This document shows positions 12,954 to 23,462 of a stretch of DNA of 64,000 nt, piece after piece (within the stretch, counting starts at the first letter, position 1; each line of letters begins with the position of its first letter). Position numbers and translations under genes: made by a program. Source of the DNA: Phoenix dactylifera (Eukaryota; Streptophyta; Magnoliopsida; Arecales; Arecaceae); assembly GCF_009389715.1 (NCBI RefSeq), contig NC_052399.1:15317646-15381645 (forward strand), read 5' to 3'. The notes below the pieces were generated by a model. That model saw only the letters and a list, made by a program, of their open reading frames with translations, made no database searches and was not told where the DNA came from.

Positions 12954-12999
<46 letters not shown>

Positions 13000-14361
13000 G
13001 GAGGGTTTGAGGAGGAGGAGCATGAAGGGACGGACATGGCAACGTGCAGCGCACGGCGTTGATCGATCGAATATGCGCCGAATCGCACATGCGCAACGTG
13101 GAAGGGAGAGTAGATACGAGTCGGGCACGGCCGAACCTGAAATCCTAGCCGTTACGTCGCCATTCTCGGGAGTTCGATCTCTCGAGGGACGGGCCTCTCT
13201 CTCCTCCGCGCGCGCCCCTGCCGATGGAACGGGATAGGAAAGCCTCGAACGGACTGCGTCGTTTATTAGGACGGCTTTTCCGCTCCCAGTCTTCTCGCCC
13301 CGTCTCATATTCCATCCGCTTCTCTCTTTCTAATCACATCTCTACTCTGTTGTCAGTCTCTCCAGCTAAAAAGAAAGAAACTTCTGAAAACAGATAATAA
13401 ATGCATAATGGAACAACAAAAAAGTTGGTTAGCATTCGCATTATAGAAGACTTCCAATTTCCAAAATTATTTTTCTATATACTAGTATCTCTTTTCAGCT
13501 TTCCGTCTTTCCCTGGTGAGCTCTAATGGAAGAGATTTTCGAGTATTGAGATCATTTGGTGGTGCTCTACTTCGTTTCACCCTGAGAGAGAGAGAGAGAT
13601 GGAGATCAGAAGTCTGTAAAATTACAAAAAAAAAAAAAAAAACTGAAGAGCAGAAGCAGTCTATTTTCAGGCATAAGAACATCATAGCTAGCGATCTTTG
13701 TGAAACACCAACATAATGTTTGATGAGCAATACATCATGTGAACATGTCAAAAGTTTTTGTTCATCAAGAAACCAAGAAACAGCTTTCAAAATTTGAGCA
13801 TAACATAGAAGTCTACATATCTCCATATAATATCTGTTGATTTTCTGAAGGAGGGGAGGGGAGAGAGGGAGAGAGAGAGGACTCCATCTACATGAGTGCA
13901 AGTGTTTTAAGCTACCTGACCATTGCAAAAGACAAATAGCTGAGGGTATGAACTAGATCCGAAAGTATTCGAACTCTTACCCCTTGATCTCTATCTCTGA
14001 GTCTCTGTGTGTTCGAGGGTGTGTCTCTATGCCCCTTCTATATGCACATCCGTGCAAAAAGAGAAAGGTGGCGAGACGTCACATGGCAAGATCTTGCTTA
14101 AGATCGCGCAGCTTGGCCATAACCAGCGCATCGACGACCTGACCTATCGCTCCTTCTCTCTTGCTCGCGGATCATGTCCCTCCTTCCAGCTTTCTTCTTC
14201 AAGGCCAACGATGGATTCATGGATAGGTGAGGACAGCGATGCGGTGTCATATGGAAGCGTTGCGCGGTCTTGAGCAAAACCATCTTACCACTACCATGTT
14301 TCTCTCTCACCCACAACCACTCCTTTCTTTGCCCTTTTCTCTCTCAAACACCTACGTACAG

Positions 14362-14363
<2 letters not shown>

Positions 14364-14419
<56 letters not shown>
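14364..14419. repeat. (TC)n microsatellite
   Basis: About 28 uninterrupted TC units, the longest simple repeat in the window. Confidence 0.97.
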
Positions 14420-14423
<4 letters not shown>

Positions 14424-15529
14424 GAGTAAAAACACACAGAGTCATGGAAGCACTCATGAAATTATCAACTAAAGCCTGCAAAAAGAATTACACAAGGGAC
14501 AAAGAAGCTAGATCACAGCACGGTGAAACTAAGAGAAGAAGAGAGGACATACAAAATGCATCTGTATGTAAAAGTTAAAGAGGAGGGGGAACTGATGTAT
14601 CATATGCAATTTACTTGGGGGACGAATTGATGCTGCAAAGGTTCGTATTTATAGCGCACGAGAAGCAGAGAAGAGGAAAGGGGTCCCCTACTAGGGTCCG
14701 CTGTTCTGTACTAAACAGCCATGACCGCTCCTTTTCTACCTACTAATTACTATTCACTTACTTAGATGGGACGGAAGGAGGTGACAAATTGCTCATCTGA
14801 TAATATATATATATATATATATATATTTGTGCTACTCCCTAGCTACTTGGTGTCACGTTCAGTTCTTGTCTCCACCAAACGCTCGGTTTGGCTTTCATTT
14901 AAGAGCGTGGCAAGGTCATGTTGGATTTTTTAGAATCGAGTTCTCTGTACTTCTATGCATCCCGTAAAACGTTTTCACTGCGCGGTTCGGTCTGGTTACG
15001 ACCTGCGACGTGCCCGGCCAGTCCAAGAGGAGCGATATGGATAGCTATCAACTACTTGGCGGTACAAGTCGATGTCTCCATGAAGACGACTTCGCTGCCT
15101 TTCGGTGAAAGCACACGTCTCGGATTGGATTGTTTTTAATTAGATGGCATGTGTGTCGTGCCATGTGGTCCAAGCTGATTAATATGCGTAATTATCAACT
15201 ATCTAAGATTGTGTTTTGAATAAGATAATAAATATCCTAAAGGGAAGATCAGGGAGAAAGATAGATGGATAAAGGATTATATTAATGGTGTGTGATGATT
15301 ACGTCTTCTCGATTGGAGTCACTCCTGGCTGTTAATACATAAACAATTGATATGGAGATTGGCACCCATGACTGCCACTACCTCAAACTCTACTACCATG
15401 TAAACTTGACAGTTGGTTTCAAAAAAGTAGAGTCGATTGAAACTAGATAGCATTTAAACACTTTCTTTACGAATTTTCTAAGTTAGAAGCATCGCTGCCT
15501 CTAGGCCTCTAGAGAGAATTTAATATGAG

Positions 15530-16185
15530 GTGATCATTCCAAAATTAAGAATGATATGAATGAAGGTCATGAGATTATTGCGTTTGGTTGCACCATAGAC
15601 AGATGGAATACCTATCGTTGAGGTCGAAAATTCAAGATCACTCCAGACTAGAAATTGAGGACAAAAATATCCCTCAATCCAGTAGAAAAAATTGATATAT
15701 CATTATATCGCTAATATATTATGTCAATATTATTTATGTATCATATTATATTGATATTATATATATATTATATTTATAATATGCATTATATTATAAATAT
15801 ATTATTATTCAATGGTAATTTTTAATTTTAGTAGAAATACCTTATTATATTTTATATTTATATAATGAAAGTATTTAATGTATTACTTTTATTTGCCTTA
15901 TTTTTCTAATCAAAATAATTATTAGTATTAAAAAAATAATATATTATAAGTATAAATAAAAATATTAATTCTATAATAACAGTTAATATTTCTTTATAGG
16001 ATTAATAATTTATAGGGCTAATAAATATATTTTATAAAATATATGAGAGACAGTTTTGGCATTACATAGCGAATAATCTTAGATTCTCATAGAATACTAG
16101 CATACCAAATATTGTCATCTTAAATCATAGAGAATTAGATTATATCTCGAGATAAGGGTCACTGGAGATTTAAGATCACCTTAAG
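15530..16185. repeat. AT-rich MITE-like segment
   Basis: A strongly AT-rich block (dense TATATTA tracts at 15700-16040) between GGTGATC at about 15530 and the inverted GATCACC at about 16174. The ends are short and no clear target duplication was found, so the MITE reading is weak. It contains no gene. Confidence 0.3.
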
Positions 16186-17212
16186 CAGTAGGTATGTTGG
16201 TGAATGAGCTGAGAGTATCCTATGAGGACTATGCCTGGCACATGTTGCTCCCACGTGCTAGCATGAATTTAGGGCGGCGTGACTTAAGGTGAAAAGCTTC
16301 GCACACGCTTGGCGTCCTCGTTCTGAAGACCGGCATCGCACGTGCCAAGCACCAGCCACGGTCAAAAGGGGGAAGGCGCATCCCGGTCGTTATCAGCGTC
16401 GGTACGCGATTTTTGTCCATTTCCACAGCCCTTTTTTAAAAACAGCAGTCACGTGTCCCTCGAAGCAATAAACGATACCGTGTACCCTTCAAGAAAAGGG
16501 TTGTCAACAGTCCCAGGCGGCCACGTTGGGGATCATAAAGCTGCTTCTTTTGTCCTTATGCGGGATGAGTTTAGAAGCGAAATGCCATACGGAGGCACAG
16601 CTGAACAGCGCAAGGGATGGGCCAAGATGGGGCCCTGCAAATGGCCTGTCCTGAAGGGCCGCTGGGGACAGGGGATTAGCGTCCCCTGAAAAGAGCGGAG
16701 GGGTTTAAAGGCAGGAGAAGGGTGGCAGGGCGGTGTCATTCTTATGCTGCATTTTAAGGGGTGCACATGTTTAAAGGGAAAAGCTGCTCTGCAGACCCAC
16801 TTAAAGAAATATAGCTTTTATCAGAGCTTACACCCCGGATTCATGCAAAAAAGAGCCTTACATTTGTGAGAAATTATTCCATCAATCACAGCTGTTTATT
16901 TCTATAATTATTGAGATACACGCTGAATGAATAATGACCATAGAAATGAGCGGCTATGATTGATAGTAATTTTCCTTAGCGCTGCATTGAATTTTTTATC
17001 TTCAAGAAGATTTTTAAAGGATTGTTAGGTAGAGGAACCCCAATGGATAATCCCAACATTTTTAAAAATATTATTTCGTAACCAGTGAATGGCAAATAGG
17101 TAATCAGAGATGGAAATCCTGAGAAAGATCATTGACTCTAGGTTCATATACACTCTCTCCTTTACGGTATGTTATCCTCTCGTTGCTACCGGCAATAGAC
17201 AATAGTAGTATT
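16186..17212. other. Intergenic stretch with moderately GC-rich patch
   Basis: Frames at 16229-16770 are open on both strands but have no recognisable domain. The segment 16740-16880 shares short blocks (GGGAAAAGCTG, TTGCAGA or CTGCAGA) with 19185-19290, which suggests an old local duplication. Confidence 0.4.
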
Positions 17213-17631
17213 TGTGAGGCCCAATAGTCCCACATCGGAAAGACTCGTTCTAAAGCCTGGGCATATGAGGCGGATATCTCCTAATCCTGCAGACGCGTTT
17301 TGGGTGGAAAACAAAACCGGAGAGGGATGAAGGACGCTTGCGTGAAGCTCCGGAACCGGACAATATCTGGCAGGGGAGCCCCGCGGTCCCTCCTCATGTG
17401 GCCCCCACGTGGGCACTGGGTGTCTCACGTGCCTCGCAGAGGCGGGGGCGTGACATTTGGTATCAGAGCCGAGGACGACTCTTGTCCGATGGTGGGAAGG
17501 GTGTGAGGCCCAATAGTCCCACATCGGAAAAACTCGTTCCAGAGCCTGGGCATATGAGGCGGGTGTCTCCTAATCCTGCAGACGCGTTTTGGGTGGAAAA
17601 CAAAATCGGAAAGGGGTGAAGGACGCTTGCG
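17213..17631 (+). mobile_element. TRIM element with a 46-bp internal region and truncated right LTR
   Basis: The left terminal repeat at 17213-17455 starts TGTGAGGCCCAATAG and ends GTGACA. The primer site TGGTATCAGAGCC (17458-17470) follows after 2 nt. A purine run GGTGGGAAGGG precedes the right repeat, which starts identically at 17502 but stops at 17631, matching only the first 130 bp or so of the left repeat. The whole internal part is 46 bp. The octamer GGCAATAG occurs just left of the element (17191-17198) and directly at the truncation point (17632-17639), which suggests a microhomology-mediated loss. Confidence 0.9.
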
Positions 17632-17639
17632 GGCAATAG

Positions 17640-18326
17640 CTCAGCTCGTTTAGGATTGCAAATTATTTCCAAACAAGAATGATCGCGAGCAATCTGCGTG
17701 GACGAAAAGCACGGGTGTGATTTACAGACAAGATATGCAAGATGTTACCATAATGCCCCACGCATATACTTGAATCGTTCAGCGACGGACTCCAGCCCTC
17801 GCCTATATCTTGCATTCCTAAGGCCTTCTAATTCTAGGTCAGTTTTCTTTCGACCCTCATATGTTGCTACTCTACTACTCTCAAGCCTTCCTCTGTTCTT
17901 TGAAAATCGTGTTTGATTTAAGCATCGGAAGGTCTTCCATCGAACACGCTTCAATGGGTAAACTTTCTTATCTTTACTATTTCATGTCATATCCATAATT
18001 CAGTCAACGATTTAAGCTAAGCCTCTAGCATCCATCACCACTTTAAGGATATGCGGTATTGGAGCAAACGCCATCCGAGCACTGCGCCACCATCATAGAG
18101 GCGTGCAACGACCCCAGTCAACCTTCCTGATCTGCACAACAGATAAATCGAGCATTCCAATGATCCAGCCACCTCAATGCCTTGGTCGGGCCAATTCCGA
18201 GGCAACGCTAAACATCCACCAACATCAGTTTTTGAGATTATCAATGGCAAATGCAAGACGCTTTTTTTTAAAGAAATAACTGTGTTACCATGATCATTCA
18301 CGAATTCTTTTACACAGAGTTTTAAT
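17640..18326. other. Intergenic stretch
   Basis: No recognisable gene or repeat. Open frames are short and carry no domain signature. Confidence 0.4.
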
Positions 18327-18329
18327 CAA

Positions 18330-18810
18330 GGGCTCGTTTGGTTCGCGGGAAGCATTTTCCTTCCCAGGAATATGATTCCTGGGAAACAAATTCCTAGGAA
18401 GAGGATGCCTAGGAAAGTACTTTTGGCATGTTTGGTTGACCATAGGAAAGTGACAAATTTCCAACGTGCTTATGTTTGGTTGGCCATCCACTTTCCTAGG
18501 AAAGTTATATATAATTCCTATTATGCCCTTAATAAAAATTAGGTTTTTAATGTCTCTTTAATGCTTCTTTAATGCTGAAGAGACTTTTTGGAAAAAAGTA
18601 AAAATGGAGTGATTCCCGCCTCATGGGAAAGTAACTTTCCCATGTTTCTCATGGGAAAGACTTTCCCATGAAATGTGGGAATCACATTCCCATGGGAATA
18701 CAACTTTCCCTTCTCTCTCCTTTGAAAACTCCAACCAAACAAGAGGCATCTCCTTACTTTCCCGTTGACCACACTTTCCCCCATTCTTTTCCCGCGAACC
18801 AAACGAGCCC
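18330..18810. mobile_element. MITE (Tourist/PIF-Harbinger-like) with terminal inverted repeats
   Basis: The ends are inverted copies: GGGCTCGTTTGGTTCGCGGG at the left and its complement at the right, flanked on both sides by CAA (18327-18329 and 18811-18813). The interior is full of short palindromes such as CATGGGAAAG/CTTTCCCATG and CCTAGGAA. It has no coding capacity. The 3-bp target repeat fits the PIF/Harbinger group, although the usual site is TWA rather than CAA. Confidence 0.8.
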
Positions 18811-18813
18811 CAA

Positions 18814-20552
18814 AAGAATTAGCTAAATATGAGCAAGTTAGACAGATCTCAAGCTTGAATCATTCACACATTAGGCTAGCTTCTATCAATCCAAATTCCA
18901 TGCCAGATAAGAGCTGCTCATAGTGAGATAAAGGCATAAAGCTGTTTCCCCCTGCCCCGTGACAGAAGCGAAAGAGCACGGAGTCACTGCTGAAGCATTT
19001 ATTCGTCGGCAAAGTTTGAATGTATTGGGTTCGCCCAAACGGATGGGTCAAGACGGCATACTATAGACAGTCTCTGCGAGGACCGTTTGAAGCCTTGGGT
19101 GCCGTTAATATTCCCTTTGATTTTGGATAGGAGTGGATTTGCGTGCAGGAGGCGATGGCCTCGTCCTTTTTGATATGCAAATTAGGGGGCAAACATGTCA
19201 AAAGGGAAAAGCTGGTTTGCAGAACCTCTTGAAGAAAGCTGCCCCTCCCCAAGCACTGAATTCATACAAATAGAAACTGTCGTTTCTGTGATGGGCAATG
19301 ATACTTTGAGAACAATAATTTATTCTGCCAGAGCAACTAAAAGACACCTTACTTACTTCAAGAATATATTATAATAATTCTTTTAAAATTTATGTCTATC
19401 ACGCACATACTCATTAATAATTTACAAAATCTACATTTATATTTAATTAAATTAATAATATCAGTTGAACTATTTATTTTACATAAAAAATTAAATTTTT
19501 TTGACAGAGAGAAAGGATACAAATATTTTCTTGTATGGAGAGGAGGATACAAAAGTTGTCTTGTGTCTTTGGATGATTGTTACGCCATTTAAGATTACTT
19601 TAGTTATTTTCAAATTTTATTTATATGATATTTGAATCCCATTTAAGATTAATGACTGAACTAATATTTTATTAAATTATAGATTAAAGTGTTAAATAAA
19701 AATAAAGCTCAATGAGGTAAATATAAGTTTTTCAAACTATTAGATGTAAGAATAATTTATTTCTAATCTTAATTTTTTTTAAATTTATTCTTACTTTAAA
19801 AAAAAAAGACATCTTACTTATGCTAGCGGTTTTACTCTTTCAAAATGAAAAGTGTTTAATATATTTTTTATCATATTTTGAGAAATAAATTGTCTAAATT
19901 GTATTTTATAAAGCCATCATTAGGTGTTGGATCTGTGGTTGGGCAGTTGGGAATACTAATATTTTCAAATTTACATCTTGTGGGCGTTGAATGGCAATAT
20001 TAGGTGCTATGTGTGGCTTTGCACTATGTCAATCAAATTATCTCAAACCTTATTCACTATGCACCTCTCTCAATGATTGACCTACAAGAATGAGACGATA
20101 TAATCAGCATGATACGCGGCCACGTTGGTGCACACGATGCAGTGCAGGATATAATTTGCCCTCCCAAGGACCTAATACCAACTTTTTGGAGATTTTTCAT
20201 GCCCGAGGACTTTTAGCAGCAACAATAAGTAGATGGTAGATACACTCAATTCCTTATGAAATGTTAACTAAAACTATTACTCCTCCCAAGTCATTCACTT
20301 GGACTACTGCGATAGCCCGGATTGGTGCCATGCATGCAGGGTAAGGCCCAGGGGGGGTCCATCTCGCGTACGCCACATTAACGCTAGTAAGTTGCTAGGA
20401 ACCGAGCGGAGGGTGGAGCGGCGAGGTAAAGCATTCCCATCCGACCACCCTATTTTTGGGAGCGGCCACTCGAATTGCATGCTACGCGAACGTTATTCGT
20501 CGCAATAGGATGGCCTCATAACTCTTGATTTCTAATCTTCATGCAACTTACT
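18814..20552. other. Intergenic stretch
   Basis: AT-rich at 19300-19900, with a GC-rich patch at 20310-20510 that resembles no gene I know. A segment at 19185-19290 is a diverged partner of 16740-16880. I see no supportable gene. Confidence 0.4.
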
Positions 20553-20982
20553 TGTAACAATCCAAGACCTTACCCAAAATAGCTAGCCGGAAGATATTAT
20601 TTGGATTCTTTGATCCTGTATAAATACCCAAAATCTACCCAGCGAATAACCGATGTGAGACTAAACACACGCCCGCACGGGTTCTCACATACTCCCCCCG
20701 TTCAAGCCCTGACGTCCTCGTCAGGCTAAGGGTTCAAATCTAATCACAAACACCACGATTGACCCGTGGTCAGCTCCAATGGATTCGTGCTGTAGTGTCC
20801 CCTAGTCAACATAGATTATAAGTCGGATTCGCTCTGATACCATTTGTAACAACCCAGAACCTCGCCCAAAGTGGTTTAGCCGGAAGGTAGTATTTAGGTT
20901 CCTTGATCCTGTATAAATATCCAAGATCTACCCAGCGAATAAGCGATGTGGGACTAAACACACGCCCGCACGGGTCCTCACA
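20553..20982 (-). mobile_element. TRIM element with exact tRNA-Met primer site
   Basis: Terminal repeats at 20553-20689 and 20845-20982 (TGTAACAA...CTCACA). On the minus strand, 2 nt inside the right repeat, the sequence is exactly TGGTATCAGAGC (20842-20831). The polypurine tract AACGGGGGGAGTA lies beside the left repeat. The 155-bp interior has no open frame. The flanks TTACT and CTACC match at only 3 of 5 positions, so the target duplication is decayed or wrongly placed. The solo copy at 9465-9600 belongs to the same family. Confidence 0.92.
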
Positions 20983-21303
20983 CTACCATCCACTACTCTC
21001 ATAGTATTTACTGCTATCCACGCAAGAATGGGGAAAAAAGTGATGACACATGATAGGCACTTACAAGCAATACATCTAAAAAGATGCATCTAAAAACATA
21101 ACATCGCAATGTGTTAGTGTCTAGGAGTTGGTAACAGCAACTACATACAAATCTTTCTCAGAAAACCATTACATACGGATAATATTTTTGAGATATCCAA
21201 CTTCGACCTGTCTTAGTTATATGTATAATCTAGGCTTGTGCATTTTGTGATCAATCTATTTAGAAAAAAAAGAGTGGAGATCTGCCCATAATATAATTAT
21301 TCA

Positions 21304-21749
21304 TGTAAACGTAGAAGGAGAGGAATGAGAGATGTAGAGAGAGAAGGATATATTTTTTTCTATATGTCTCCAAATAGTGTCATAGCCCACCTTTGAAGAT
21401 GGCTATGTACAGCCCATATACATCTAACAATACAGCTCATACACAGCTTATATACAACTAACAATCTTTCTCAAACTCAAGATGGTAGCAAAGATGCCAA
21501 CTTGAGTTTACTAACCCAATCACGATGACGCCCTGGTGGATGAGCCTCGAAGGTTGCTCCAGGATTTGGAGGCTTTGATACCATGTAAACGTAAAAGGAG
21601 AGGAACGAGAGACACAGAGAGAGAAGGATGTATTCTTTTCTATATGTCCACAAACAGTGCTATAGCCCATATTTTATAGTTGAAGACAGCTTCTACAGCT
21701 CATATACAGCTAACAATTCAGCTCATACATAGCTTATATACAGCTAATA
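21304..21749 (-). mobile_element. TRIM element with target-site duplication ATTCA
   Basis: Terminal repeats at 21304-21463 and 21584-21749 start TGTAAACGTARAAGGAGAGG. The minus strand beside the right repeat reads TGGTATCAAAGCC, a near match to the tRNA-Met primer site. An exact ATTCA flanks both ends (21299-21303 and 21750-21754). The interior is about 120 bp, without a gene. Confidence 0.92.
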
Positions 21750-21754
21750 ATTCA

Positions 21755-23161
21755 GATCCAGAAATTTTGAAATACATTGTCCTCGAACTAAACACCTTAT
21801 GATTGGTGATAATAATATATTATCAGTAGGATTTCAACTATTACAAGGGATATTTATAATTAAAAAGGAAAAAAAAGTCTTAGCCATCTTCCTTGAGCCA
21901 CTATCTCATGGGTGGTTAACCCTTGAAGGTGTTCAAAGATACCTAAAACAGTTGTATTTCCAACTAGAAAGACAACTATTATCAAATTTGAAATATAAAA
22001 ATGCTGATTGTAAGACAAACGAAGATGTGTGGGGAACATACTTGTCACTTGTTGATTAATTAAAAACCATAAATTTGTTTTATGCGACCAACTCCTAGAG
22101 TTGATTATCTAATTCACCAGTTTTTTCCTAAAAAAATGATGAGTTTCCCTAGCATTTGATCAAATTTTCCTGTTGACATTGTTTGCTAGTTTTCTCTGAG
22201 TCATTAGCAAATCTCCAAATTTAATTCTTGTTGTTCTTTTGGTAAGAAATTCTTTTTGTTTACAAATCAACTCTATTCCAAATGGTTATGATTTTTTTCA
22301 CTATTTTGATATGGTGGGAATGCCGCCACCTTGAGTTCAAATCCAGGTCCTCCCTCATAAGAAGAGGGATGCCAACGAGCAGACCAAAATCCTATTTGCT
22401 CAATCCTACGAATATGATTGTGTTTGGATCCATCATTTATGGTATTCGTAACAACTGTAACTGGGGATTTTTGATTCCAGAAGGCACTATCTATAATTGA
22501 TATCAGTTATCTTTTTTGATGTAAATGAGAGGTGGGATTCCACCACCCAATTTATTAATTGATATCAGATGTCACTAAATTTAAATGGACTTTTTTATTA
22601 ATTTAGCACAGGGTGCCTTCACCAGGGTTTCAACCTTGGATCTCTCCCAAGGGAAGAGCTGGTTAATTGTTAATGTCGAGCATAATTCTAGCATAGGCTA
22701 GACCAAGCTGAACTACATCTCCAGGTTTATCAAATAGATGTTTGTAAATCACTCACATCTCTGTTAATCAGTTCTCCACTTCTTGTTTTACTTAATCTCA
22801 AAAACATAAAGTCCGACTCTTCTCGCAAAACAAAGGACTGTAATGTCAATTTTCTATTACTCAACGGCCACAAGACACTCTGCAATCTAACATTATCTAT
22901 CAAAGGAGCACAGATTTTAAACCAATGCATGAAATAAGATTTGAGATTTTCACAAGTTAATGGTTCAGCAAGCGAAACATACAGAGGCATGGATGCAGAG
23001 ATGTAGATATTGACTGAGATAAAGAATGCCCATTTTTTATGCTCTTCAGAAATGACGCTTGGAAAAAGGAATTTCTTTATTGAACTTACCGGCAATTACT
23101 GAAAGGACAAAATTAAAGCAGTCTACTATGTACATAAAAAACCAGTTTGCCATCTAGTGTC
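21755..23161. other. Intergenic stretch downstream of CAX
   Basis: No gene recognised. Short tRNA-like B-box motifs (GAGTTCAAATCC near 22330, GGTTTCAACC near 22625) hint at eroded SINEs, but I could not delimit them. The part next to 23162 would include the CAX 3' UTR. Confidence 0.35.
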
Positions 23162-23431
23162 CTAAGCCTTCACAGATTTCATTGGTATTGTTTCGACACC
23201 CCAGTTGATGGCATTTGCTTGATCTGTCATTGGAATCAGAAACAAAAGGGAAAAAAATAAAGTTAGGAATGCCATGATAAATCGTCTAGAAGATGTTAAG
23301 TTCTTGTTCTCAAGTAGTTGTTTAGTTAAAACTTACTTAAAGAGGGTCTAAGGATGAAAAATGATGCACCAATAACAACGTAGCAAAGTAAGAGAACAAA
23401 TCCCTTCATATAGTGCCAAGTGCCATCCTGC

Positions 23432-23462
<31 letters not shown>

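Larger units (their letters stand above)
11869..15529. other. Microsatellite-rich intergenic stretch
   Basis: Contains (GA)n at 12515-12542, (AT)n at 12546-12583, (GA)n at 12959-12996, a poly(A) run near 13626, (TC)n at 14364-14419 and (AT)n at 14803-14827. The GC-rich patches at 13000-13310 and 14050-14280 give open frames on both strands but no recognisable protein. I see no supportable gene. Confidence 0.6.

Noticed and set aside
12822..13308. Open frames on the minus strand over the (GA)n tract
   Set aside because: Ser-Leu runs come from the microsatellite; no protein family signature or splice context.
13482..13928. 148-codon minus-strand open frame
   Set aside because: Low-complexity (poly-F, Ser-Leu from CT repeats), no domain and no supporting context.
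16229..17672. Overlapping open frames on both strands
   Set aside because: Those at 17186-17672 lie within TRIM LTRs; those at 16229-16770 have no recognisable domain.
18961..18982. miR156-like string TGACAGAAGCGAAAGAGCAC on the plus strand
   Set aside because: No complementary arm that could form a miRNA hairpin lies in the surrounding 150 nt. The match to miR156 has at least two mismatches, and no SPL-like protein frame accompanies the reverse strand as a target site.
20553..20982. Cassandra-type element with a 5S rRNA promoter
   Set aside because: The TRIM structure fits, but I could not find convincing 5S A-box and C-box sequences in the LTR, so the Cassandra name was not used.
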